Shown here: positions 56,701 through 64,000 of the stretch, piece after piece | How positions within the stretch are numbered: position 1 is the stretch's first letter | Layout of the letters: each line of letters begins with the position of its first letter | Translations under genes and position numbers: made by a program | Source: an uncultured Faecalibacterium sp. | GTDB lineage: Bacteria; Bacillota; Clostridia; Oscillospirales; Ruminococcaceae | Length of the DNA: 64,000 nucleotides | NCBI GenBank assembly: GCA_934512105.1 | Contig: CAKSWQ010000002.1 | Coordinates: 9,478 to 73,477, forward strand | Direction of reading: 5' to 3' | Notes under the pieces: generated by a model | Databases searched by the model: none | Told to the model about the DNA's origin: nothing | Seen by the model: only the letters and a program-made list of their open reading frames with translations

Positions 56701-58407
56701 ATGGAGCAAAAACGCCTGTGTCCGTTCTGCATGGAGGCGCTGCCGCCTGCGGCGACCGTCTGCCCCCATTGCGGGAAGATCTTAGAGGGATGCAACCCGG
56801 TGGGCTGCCTGCCGGTGGGCACGGTGCTGGCCGGGCGCTACACCGTGGGCGAGATGCGCAGTCTGGACGGCGAGGGTGTGCTGTACAGCGGTGTGGAGAA
56901 TCTGGGCGCTTTCCGGGTGACCATCAAAGAGTACCTGCCCGTCACCCTTTCTGCAGAGCGGGGGGCAGACTGCATCCTGCGCCCCAAGCAGGGGAGCGAG
57001 GTGCTGTTCAAGACCACCCGCATGGACTTTGCAGACCTGTACCGCGCCATCCAGCGCATTACCCCTGCCAGCGGTCTGGAGGCCGTGCTGGACGTAGTGG
57101 AGGCCAACAACACTGTGTATGCGGTGCTGGAAAACTTAGGCGGCACCCCGCTGGAACAGTGGCTGGAAAACCGCCCCGCCCCGGTGCGGGCAGAGGAGGC
57201 CTGCGCCATGCTGCGCCCGGTGTTTGAGGGGGTGGCGGCCATGCACAAGGCGGGGCTGGTGCACCGCGGCATCTGCCCGGAGAATATCCGGGTAATGGCA
57301 GATGGCCGCTGCCGTCTGGCCGGGTACGCCACCGTGGGTCTGCGCACCGCAGGCAGCGGCCTGCACGAGCAGCTGTACGAGGGCTACTCTGCGCCGGAGC
57401 AGTACACCACCGCCGAGTTTGAGGGGCGCTACACCGACGAATACAGCCTTGCCGCCGTCTTTTACCGCATGGTGTGCGGACAGGCACCCATGCCCGCTGC
57501 CCAGCGCGTGGTGTCGGACTCTAACCCCCGGGCACGCACCGTAGAGCCTGCCGTACCGGCCTATGTTTCCGATGTATTGCAGCTGGGGCTGCGGCTCAAA
57601 GTCATGGAGCGCATCCAGACCGTGCCGCAGCTGTATCAGGCGCTTTCTTCCAAGGAATATACCGCCGAGTTGACCCGCACCATGAAGCCGGAGACCCCGA
57701 TGCACCCGGTGCGGGCAGAGCAGAGCCCGCAGGGCAGGGAGCACCTGCTCAGTCTGAAGGGGCTGCTGGCGGGCATCCTGATCCTGCTTTCCATCCTGAT
57801 CCTGCTCACCTTGTGGGGCATCGTGAGCAGCAAAGAGGAGCAGCCAGCAACCTCGGAGCCGAGTTCGGAAGCAGCCAGCAGCGAAGCGCTGAAACCCCAG
57901 AACCTTGTGCCCAACTTTGTGGGCATCGACTACGAGCAGATCAAGAATAACCGCGAGTACACCAGTATGTACCTGTTCCGGGCGGTGCTGGAGTACAGCG
58001 ATACCGTGCCCTCCGGGCAGGTCATCCGGCAGGAGCCGGAGGCCGGCGAGGTGATGGAGAACGGCGAGGTGATCCAGATCGTGGTCAGTCAGGGCCCGGA
58101 AAAGGTGGAGATGCCCAAGATCATCGGTGCATCGCAGGATAAGGCCATTGAGATCCTGAGCAGCCGGGGGCTTGTGGCCAGCTGCTTCATGGTGGTGAAC
58201 GATGGCTCCTACGCCACGGGCTGCGTGGTCTCTGCCAGCGAGGAAGAGGGTGCCATGGTCACGGTGGGCACGGTGATCACCGTGTATATCGCCGCAGACC
58301 CCAGTGTGCAGATCACCGCTACCCCGGAAGAGCCTGCCGCTACTGAGCCCACCACCCCGGAAACGCCCCCGGAGGGCAGCACAGAGCCGGAATACGATAC
58401 AGATTAA
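56701..58407 (+). CDS. Zinc-ribbon, kinase-like and PASTA membrane protein (probable pseudokinase)
   Basis: A 568-residue protein. The N-terminal zinc ribbon has CPFC and CPHC (7-10, 21-24). A Ser/Thr-kinase fold follows (about 45-320). The nucleotide Lys is kept (TIKEYLP, Lys76), but the catalytic HRD reads HRG (188-190) and the metal-binding DFG reads AGY (207-209), so phosphotransfer is unlikely. After a membrane helix (about 354-374) and a Ser/Glu linker come two PASTA domains (about 401-470 and 471-543), which in relatives bind peptidoglycan fragments, then an acidic Pro/Thr tail. The layout is that of PknB/PrkC, but as a non-catalytic sensor or scaffold. Alone between promoter and terminator. 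Confidence 0.85.
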   Translation: MEQKRLCPFCMEALPPAATVCPHCGKILEGCNPVGCLPVGTVLAGRYTVGEMRSLDGEGVLYSGVENLGAFRVTIKEYLPVTLSAERGADCILRPKQGSEVLFKTTRMDFADLYRAIQRITPASGLEAVLDVVEANNTVYAVLENLGGTPLEQWLENRPAPVRAEEACAMLRPVFEGVAAMHKAGLVHRGICPENIRVMADGRCRLAGYATVGLRTAGSGLHEQLYEGYSAPEQYTTAEFEGRYTDEYSLAAVFYRMVCGQAPMPAAQRVVSDSNPRARTVEPAVPAYVSDVLQLGLRLKVMERIQTVPQLYQALSSKEYTAELTRTMKPETPMHPVRAEQSPQGREHLLSLKGLLAGILILLSILILLTLWGIVSSKEEQPATSEPSSEAASSEALKPQNLVPNFVGIDYEQIKNNREYTSMYLFRAVLEYSDTVPSGQVIRQEPEAGEVMENGEVIQIVVSQGPEKVEMPKIIGASQDKAIEILSSRGLVASCFMVVNDGSYATGCVVSASEEEGAMVTVGTVITVYIAADPSVQITATPEEPAATEPTTPETPPEGSTEPEYDTD

Positions 58408-58421
58408 ACGGCATACAACAA

Positions 58422-58463
58422 AAGCAGAAGCGGGAGCCTTGTAACGGGCCCCCGCTTCTGCTT
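58422..58463. terminator. Terminator between the pseudokinase gene and gltD
   Basis: AAGCAGAAGCGGG (58422-58434) pairs with CCCGCTTCTGCTT (58451-58463), followed by GTTT on the plus strand and TTGTTG on the minus strand; usable by both convergent genes. Confidence 0.75.
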
Positions 58464-58490
58464 GTTTAGGATAGGAAAGAGAATGGCAAA

Positions 58491-59969
58491 TTAAAGATTG
58501 GTGTAGCCCATCAGGCAGCGATCCACCTCGGCGGCGCAGTCGCGGCCTTCGCGCAGACCCCATACCACAAGGCTCTGGCCGCGGCGCATATCGCCGCAGA
58601 CGAACACCTTGTCCACGTTGGTCTTAAAGCTGTGGTCGGCTACATTGCCCCGGGCGGTCAGCTCCACCCCAAAGGCATCGGCTGTGTAGTTTTCGCAGCC
58701 GGTAAAGCCTGCGGCAATAAATGCCAGCTGGCAGTCGTAGGTAAATTCCTTGCCGGTGGGCACCATGCTGGTGCGGCCGGTCTCGGGGTCGCGCTCCGGC
58801 TTCAGGCAGCTGATGACGGCACCGGTCAGGTTCCCGGCCTCGTCCTTCAAAAACTCCTTGACGGTGGTCTGGTACACGCGCGGGTCCTTGCCAAACTTGG
58901 CAATGCACTCGGTCTGGCCGTAGTCCACCTTCAGCACCCGGGGCCACTCCGGCCACGGGTTTGCGGCGGTGCGCTCGACAGGGGGCTGCGGCATCATTTC
59001 CAGTGCCATCAGGTCGGTGCAGCCCTGCCGCAGGGCAGTGCCCTGACAGTCGTTGCCGGTGTCGCCACCGCCGATGACCAGCACGTTTTTACCGGCTGCG
59101 TTGATGGCCTTGCCGTCCGCAAAACCGGAGTCCAGCAGGCTCTTGGTCACGCTGGTCAGGTAGTCCACGGCAAAGTGCACGCCCTTGGCGTCCCGGCCGG
59201 GCACGTTCAGGTCGCGGGGCTTTTTGGCGCCGCAGCACAGCACCACGGCATCAAAATCTGCCAGCAGCTGCTCGGCGGGCACGGCACCGCCCACATCCAT
59301 GCCGGTGCGGAACACAACACCCTCGGCCTGCATCAGCCGGACCCGGCGCTCGATGACTGCCTTGTCCAGCTTCATGTTGGGGATGCCGTACATCAGCAGG
59401 CCTCCCACACGGTCGGCACGCTCAAACACCGTAACGGCGTGACCGCGTTTGTTCAGGTACTCGGCCACCGAAAGTCCCGCAGGGCCGCTGCCCACCACGG
59501 CAACGCTCTTGCCGGTGCGAGTCGGCGGCGGGGTGGCGGTCAGCCAGTTCTTGGCGTAGGCCGTCTCAATGATAGCGTGCTCGTTTTCACGCACGGTGAC
59601 GCTGTTTCCGGTCACATCCCCGCAGGTGCAGGCGGCCTCACACAGGGCGGGGCATACCCGGCTGGTAAACTCCGGGAAGCGGTTGGTGGCCATCAGGCGG
59701 TGGAGCGCCAGCTCCCACTTGCCATGGTACACCAGATCGTTCCACTCCGGGATGAGGTTATTCAGCGGACAGCCGGAGGCCATGCCGCCGATCATCATGC
59801 CCGCCTGACAGAAGGGCACGCCGCAGTCCATGCAGCGGGCGGCCTGCGTCTGCTGCTGCTCCCGCGAGAGCCAGATGTGGAACTCGTCAAAATTATCAAG
59901 GCGCTCCAGCGGCGCAACGTCCGTGCTGGTCTTGCGCGCATAATCCATAAATCCTGTTGTCTTACCCAT
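58491..59969 (-). CDS. gltD: Glutamate synthase, small (beta) subunit
   Basis: A 492-residue flavoprotein feeding NAD(P)H electrons to GltB. The N-terminal [4Fe-4S] region has CMDCGVPFCQAG, GCPLNN and CPALCEAACTCG. The FAD motif is VAVVGSGPAGLSVAEYL (about 153-169) and the NAD(P)H motif is VLVIGGGDTGNDCQG (about 294-308). AGGAGGGG precedes the ATG. It follows gltB by 14 bases, the usual order for the ammonia-assimilating enzyme. Confidence 0.96.
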   Translation of the reverse strand: MGKTTGFMDYARKTSTDVAPLERLDNFDEFHIWLSREQQQTQAARCMDCGVPFCQAGMMIGGMASGCPLNNLIPEWNDLVYHGKWELALHRLMATNRFPEFTSRVCPALCEAACTCGDVTGNSVTVRENEHAIIETAYAKNWLTATPPPTRTGKSVAVVGSGPAGLSVAEYLNKRGHAVTVFERADRVGGLLMYGIPNMKLDKAVIERRVRLMQAEGVVFRTGMDVGGAVPAEQLLADFDAVVLCCGAKKPRDLNVPGRDAKGVHFAVDYLTSVTKSLLDSGFADGKAINAAGKNVLVIGGGDTGNDCQGTALRQGCTDLMALEMMPQPPVERTAANPWPEWPRVLKVDYGQTECIAKFGKDPRVYQTTVKEFLKDEAGNLTGAVISCLKPERDPETGRTSMVPTGKEFTYDCQLAFIAAGFTGCENYTADAFGVELTARGNVADHSFKTNVDKVFVCGDMRRGQSLVVWGLREGRDCAAEVDRCLMGYTNL

Positions 59970-59983
59970 GCTGCTGCCCCTCC

Positions 59984-62900
59984 TTACTTATGCTTCTGCA
60001 CTGCATAGAATGCTTCGATCTGTGCCTGCTCGCCGTCCAGACCACGCTCCTCTACCGAGGCGATGACCCGCAGCATGCGGTCGTAATCGTAAGGCAGCAC
60101 CTTTTTGAATTTGGGCAGGAACGCACTGAAATTATCCAAAATCTCTTTGCCGCGCGGAGAGCCGGTGGCCTCCACATGGGCACGGATCAGTTCCTTCAGG
60201 GTAGCAACATCGTACTTGTGCTCCACCGGCTCAAGGCTGACAGTCTCCTTGTTCACGCGCTGGTAGAAGTCCCAGTTCTCGTCCAGCACATAGGCAATGC
60301 CGCCGGTCATACCGGCTGCAAAGTTCTTGCCGGTCTGGCCCAGCACCACCACGGTGCCGCCGGTCATGTACTCACAGCCGTGGTCGCCCACGCCCTCCAC
60401 AACGGCGGTAGCGCCGCTGTTGCGCACGCAGAAGCGCTCACCGGCCACGCCGGAGATGAACGCCTTGCCGCTGGTAGCGCCGTACAGCGCCACATTGCCG
60501 GTGATGATGTTTTCCTCGGGCTTGAAGTCGATGCCCTGCGGCGGGCGCACGACGATCTTGCCGCCGGAAAGACCCTTGCCCATGTAGTCGTTGCAGTCGC
60601 CCACCAGCTCCAGCGTCAGGCCGCTCGGGATAAAGGCACCGAAGCTCTGGCCGCCTGCACCGGTGCAGTGCACGGTGTACACATCATCCGGCAGGTCGTT
60701 GCCGTACTTGCGGGTGATCTCGCTGCCAAAGATGGCACCAAAGGCGCGGTCCACGTTGGAAACATTCAGGCTGACGTTCTGGGGAGCCTTGCTGCCCAGC
60801 TTGAACTTCTTCATCAGCACCTTCATATCCAGCGTGTTTTCCAGATGGAAGTCGTAGCTGTCCTCCTTGATGAAGTGGACGTTGCTGTTTGCAATGGCGG
60901 GGTTGTGCAGGATGCAGTCCAGATCCAGCTCCGCGGCGCGGCTGCCCGGAGCGGCGGGCTTGACCCGCAGCAGGTCGGTGCGGCCCACCAGCTCGTCCAC
61001 GGTGCGCACGCCCAGCTTTGCCATGTACTCCCGCAGCTCCTCGGCTACAAAGGTGAGGTAGTTGATGATGTACTCCGGCTTGCCGCGGAAGTTCTTGCGC
61101 AGCTCGGGGTTCTGGGTGCAGATGCCCATGGGGCAGGTGTCCAGATTGCACACACGCATCATCACGCAGCCCTCGGCCATCAGCAGGGTAGTGCCGAAGC
61201 CGAACTCCTCTGCGCCCAGCATACAGCTGATGGCCACATCCCGGCCGGACAGCAGCTTGGAGTCGCTCTCAATGCGCACGCGGGTGCGCAGACCGTTCAG
61301 GATCAGGGTCTGGTGGGTCTCGGCGATGCCCAGTTCCCAAGGCAAACCGGCGTGCTTGATGGAGGTACGGGGCGCAGCACCGGTGCCGCCGTCATAGCCG
61401 GACACCAGAATGACCTGTGCGCCGCCCTTGGCAACACCGGCGGCAATGGTGCCTACACCGGCCTCGCTGACCAGCTTGACGTTGATGTTGGCATTGCGGT
61501 TGGCGTTTTTCAGATCGTAGATCAGTTCTGCCAGATCCTCGATGGAGTAGATATCGTGGTGGGGCGGGGGAGAGATCAGGCCCACGCCGGTGGTGCTGTG
61601 GCGGGTCTTGGCGATCCACGGGTACACCTTGGCACCGGGCAGGTTGCCGCCCTCGCCGGGCTTTGCGCCCTGTGCCAGTTTGATCTGGATCTCCTCGGCG
61701 CTTACCAGATACTTGCTGGTCACGCCAAAGCGGGCAGAGGCTACCTGCTTGATCTTGGAGTTGCTCTCGCTATGGTAGCGCTCCTCGGGCTCGCCGCCCT
61801 CACCGGTATTGCTGCGCCCGCCCAGACGGTTCAACGCGATGGCAATGGTCTCGTGTGCCTCGCTGCTCAGTGCGCCGTAGCTCATGGCAGCGCCCTTGAA
61901 CCGCTTAACGATGCTGGAGACCGGCTCTACCTCTTCCAGCGGGATGCCGCCGTCTGCGGCGTAGTTGAAGTCCAGCAGGCTGCGCAGATGGACGCCCTCG
62001 GCACCCATGTTGTCCACCGTCTGGGTGAACTGCTTGAAGGTGTCGTAATCGCCGGTGCGGCAGGCCTTCTGGAACAGGTGGATGGTCTGGGGATTGAACA
62101 GGTGCTCTTCCTTGCCGCTGCGGAACTTGTGGGCACCGCTGTCGGCCAGCTCCATGTTGATGTCCAGTCCCAGCGGGTCAAAGGCGGCGTTGTGCTGCGC
62201 CTCCACATCGGCCTGAATGTCTGCCATGTTCACACCGCCCACACGGCTCACCGTGCCGGTAAAGTATTTGTCGATGACCTCCTTCGAGATGCCCACAGCC
62301 TCAAAGATCTGGCTGCTCTGGTAGCTCTGGATGGTGGAAATGCCCATCTTGGAGGCGATCTTCACGATGCCGCTGAGGATGGCGTTGTCGTAGTCCTGCA
62401 CGGCGGCGTAGTAGTCCTTGTCCAGCAACCCTTCGTCGATCAGCTGTCCGATGGTCTCGTGTGCCAGATAGGGGTTGATGGCGCAGGCACCGTAGCCCAG
62501 CAGGGTGGCAAAGTGGTGCACTTCCCGGGGCTCGGCGCTCTCCAGGATCAGTGCCAGTGCAGTGCTCTTTTTGGTGCGGATGAGGTACTGGGACACTGCC
62601 GACACCGCCAGCAGACTGGGGATGGTCACATGGTATTCATCCACGTCACGGTCAGACAGGATGATGATGTTTGCACCCTCCTTGTAGGCACGGTCTACTT
62701 CCAGGAATACCCGGTCGATGGCCTTTTCCAGACTGGTGTTCTTGTAGTAGTTGATGGACACCGTAGCCACCTTGAAGCCCGGCACGTTCATGTACTTGAT
62801 CTTCAACAGGTCGGTGTTGGTCAGGATGGGGTTGTGCACCTTGAGCACCTTGCAGTTCTCGGGCTTATCCTCCAGCAGGTTGCCGTGGGCACCGATGTAA

Positions 62901-64000
62901 ACGCTGGTGGAGGTGACCACCTTTTCCCGGATGGCGTCAATGGGCGGGTTCGTCACCTGTGCAAACCGCTGCTTGAAGTAGTTGAACAGCGGGGGATGCT
63001 GGCTGCTGAGCACGGCCAGCGGGGTGTCGGTACCCATGGCACCGGAAGGCTCTGCGCCCGCCCGCGCCATGGAAAGGATCATGGTGTTCACGTCCTCGTA
63101 CTTATAGCCGAACACCTTTTGCAGCCGGGTCAGCTGCTCGCCGGTGTAGCTTTCCACCTTCACGTTGGGAATCTTCAGTCCGCTCAGCTGCACCAGATTG
63201 CGGTCGATCCACTCGCCGTAGGGTTCGCGGCTGGCGTAAAGCTCCTTCAGCTTCTCGTCGTCCACCACTTCGCCCTTGACGGTATCTACCAGCAGCATCT
63301 TGCCGGGGCGCAGACGCTCCTTGACCAGAATATTCTCCGGGTCGCATTCCAGCACGCCCACCTCAGAGGACAGGATCATGCGGCCGTCCTTGGTGATGTA
63401 GTAGCGGCTGGGGCGCAGACCGTTGCGGTCCAGCACCGCGCCCATCACATCGCCGTCCGAGAACAGGATGGCGGCGGGGCCGTCCCACGGCTCCAGCATG
63501 GTGGCGTAGTACTGGTAGAAATCCCGCTTTTTCTGGCTGATGTTCTTGTTGTTCTCCCACGGCTCGGGGATGGTGATCATCACAGCCAGCGGCAGATCCA
63601 TACCGTTCATCACCATGAACTCCAGCGCGTTATCCAGCATGGCGGAGTCCGAGCCGGAGGTGTTGATGATGGGCAGGATCTTGTTCATGTCGTCCTGCAG
63701 AATGGGGCTGGAGATGCTCTCCTCGCGCGCCAGCATGGCGTCGGTGTTGCCCTTGATGGTGTTGATCTCGCCGTTGTGCAGGATAAAGCGGTTGGGGTGT
63801 GCACGCATCCAGCTGGGGTTGGTGTTGGTAGAAAAGCGGCTGTGCACCATACCGATGGCAGATTCATAATCCGGGTCCTGCAGGTCGGCGTAGAAGCGGC
63901 GCAGGTCGTGCACAAGGAACATACCCTTGTACACGATGGTGCGGCTGGACAGGCTGGGCACATAGGTGCCGTTGCTGGCCTGCTCGAACACGCGGCGCAC
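59984..64000 (-). CDS. gltB: Glutamate synthase, large (alpha) subunit, 5' part beyond the window
   Basis: At least 1338 residues are visible; about 180 N-terminal residues, including the catalytic Cys of the amidotransferase domain, lie beyond base 64000. Seen: the rest of the class-II amidotransferase domain (HSRFSTNTNPSWMRAHPNRFILHNGEINT), the central domain, and the FMN-binding synthase domain (PGEGGNLPGAKVYPWIAKTRHSTTGVGLISPPPHHDIYSIEDLAELI). The [3Fe-4S] cysteines are in CNLDTCPMGIC, and the C-terminal beta-helix has Gly-rich repeats (GATSGKAFISGVAGERFCVRNSGATAVVEGVGDHGCEYMTGG). It makes glutamate from glutamine and 2-oxoglutarate with gltD. Confidence 0.97.
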   Translation of the reverse strand: MRRVFEQASNGTYVPSLSSRTIVYKGMFLVHDLRRFYADLQDPDYESAIGMVHSRFSTNTNPSWMRAHPNRFILHNGEINTIKGNTDAMLAREESISSPILQDDMNKILPIINTSGSDSAMLDNALEFMVMNGMDLPLAVMITIPEPWENNKNISQKKRDFYQYYATMLEPWDGPAAILFSDGDVMGAVLDRNGLRPSRYYITKDGRMILSSEVGVLECDPENILVKERLRPGKMLLVDTVKGEVVDDEKLKELYASREPYGEWIDRNLVQLSGLKIPNVKVESYTGEQLTRLQKVFGYKYEDVNTMILSMARAGAEPSGAMGTDTPLAVLSSQHPPLFNYFKQRFAQVTNPPIDAIREKVVTSTSVYIGAHGNLLEDKPENCKVLKVHNPILTNTDLLKIKYMNVPGFKVATVSINYYKNTSLEKAIDRVFLEVDRAYKEGANIIILSDRDVDEYHVTIPSLLAVSAVSQYLIRTKKSTALALILESAEPREVHHFATLLGYGACAINPYLAHETIGQLIDEGLLDKDYYAAVQDYDNAILSGIVKIASKMGISTIQSYQSSQIFEAVGISKEVIDKYFTGTVSRVGGVNMADIQADVEAQHNAAFDPLGLDINMELADSGAHKFRSGKEEHLFNPQTIHLFQKACRTGDYDTFKQFTQTVDNMGAEGVHLRSLLDFNYAADGGIPLEEVEPVSSIVKRFKGAAMSYGALSSEAHETIAIALNRLGGRSNTGEGGEPEERYHSESNSKIKQVASARFGVTSKYLVSAEEIQIKLAQGAKPGEGGNLPGAKVYPWIAKTRHSTTGVGLISPPPHHDIYSIEDLAELIYDLKNANRNANINVKLVSEAGVGTIAAGVAKGGAQVILVSGYDGGTGAAPRTSIKHAGLPWELGIAETHQTLILNGLRTRVRIESDSKLLSGRDVAISCMLGAEEFGFGTTLLMAEGCVMMRVCNLDTCPMGICTQNPELRKNFRGKPEYIINYLTFVAEELREYMAKLGVRTVDELVGRTDLLRVKPAAPGSRAAELDLDCILHNPAIANSNVHFIKEDSYDFHLENTLDMKVLMKKFKLGSKAPQNVSLNVSNVDRAFGAIFGSEITRKYGNDLPDDVYTVHCTGAGGQSFGAFIPSGLTLELVGDCNDYMGKGLSGGKIVVRPPQGIDFKPEENIITGNVALYGATSGKAFISGVAGERFCVRNSGATAVVEGVGDHGCEYMTGGTVVVLGQTGKNFAAGMTGGIAYVLDENWDFYQRVNKETVSLEPVEHKYDVATLKELIRAHVEATGSPRGKEILDNFSAFLPKFKKVLPYDYDRMLRVIASVEERGLDGEQAQIEAFYAVQKHK

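Noticed and set aside
1..64000. CRISPR arrays, insertion sequences, prophage genes, rRNA or tRNA genes
   Set aside because: I found no evenly spaced direct repeats, transposase or integrase motifs, phage structural genes, or tRNA/rRNA signatures in the intergenic stretches.

Overview
The window looks like chromosomal DNA of a GC-rich, low-redox gut Firmicute of the Oscillospiraceae, most likely Faecalibacterium (F. prausnitzii-like). This rests on the Firmicute-type gene set and gene order (rplU-rpmA-obgE-mrnC, ACT-hom-thrB-lysC, a YmfF/YmfH-like M16 pair followed by lgt), consensus TTGACA-17-TATAAT promoters, strong AGGAGG ribosome sites, Tat-like lipoprotein signals, and short palindromic intergenic repeats. 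The genus is inference. I see no rRNA, tRNA, CRISPR array, insertion sequence or prophage.

Layout. 1-2.8 kb: end of an exopolysaccharide control cluster (chain-length regulator, tyrosine kinase with an odd P-loop, PHP-type phosphatase, anchored Ser-rich protein). 3.1-9.3 kb: oligopeptide ABC importer oppBCDF behind a structured leader, then oppA with its own promoter and operator-like inverted repeat. 9.4-13.2 kb (minus): a MoxR-type AAA+ ATPase, a VWA protein and an unrecognised protein. 13.3-16.5 kb: a secreted flavin reductase (minus) divergent from a LysR regulator, their promoters sharing -35 bases. 16.5-21.2 kb (minus): MarR regulator plus a heterodimeric ABC exporter. 21.3-25.7 kb: two Na/Pi-cotransporter-family proteins, a sortase and a 38-residue ORF. 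26-29.2 kb: a BofC-like membrane protein and a class A penicillin-binding protein.

29.3-33.2 kb: aspartate-family amino acid operon (ACT protein, homoserine dehydrogenase, homoserine kinase, aspartokinase). 33.4-37.9 kb: D,D-carboxypeptidase, an inactive/active M16 peptidase pair and prolipoprotein diacylglyceryl transferase. 38-43.5 kb: ribosomal proteins L21 and L27 (without the Firmicute L27 extension or its protease gene), ObgE, Mini-III, a 62-residue Asn/Ser-rich ORF, an rRNA methyltransferase and YebC. 43.5-46 kb (minus): a YefM/YoeB toxin-antitoxin operon with a third small ORF, D-serine ammonia-lyase and a small protein.

46.2-56.6 kb reads as one hexuronate module: UxuA and UxuB, then a histidine kinase, AraC-type response regulator and solute-binding protein in overlapping frames, then a complete DctPQM TRAP transporter. 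56.7-58.4 kb: a membrane PASTA protein whose kinase domain has lost catalytic residues. 58.5-64 kb (minus): glutamate synthase gltD and most of gltB, cut by the window edge.

The points I rate highest are the PASTA pseudokinase, the joint absence of Prp and the L27 extension, the MoxR-VWA-unknown cassette, the TRAP-linked two-component system with its own solute-binding protein, the flavinylated secreted reductase, and a palindromic repeat family with three related copies in this window.
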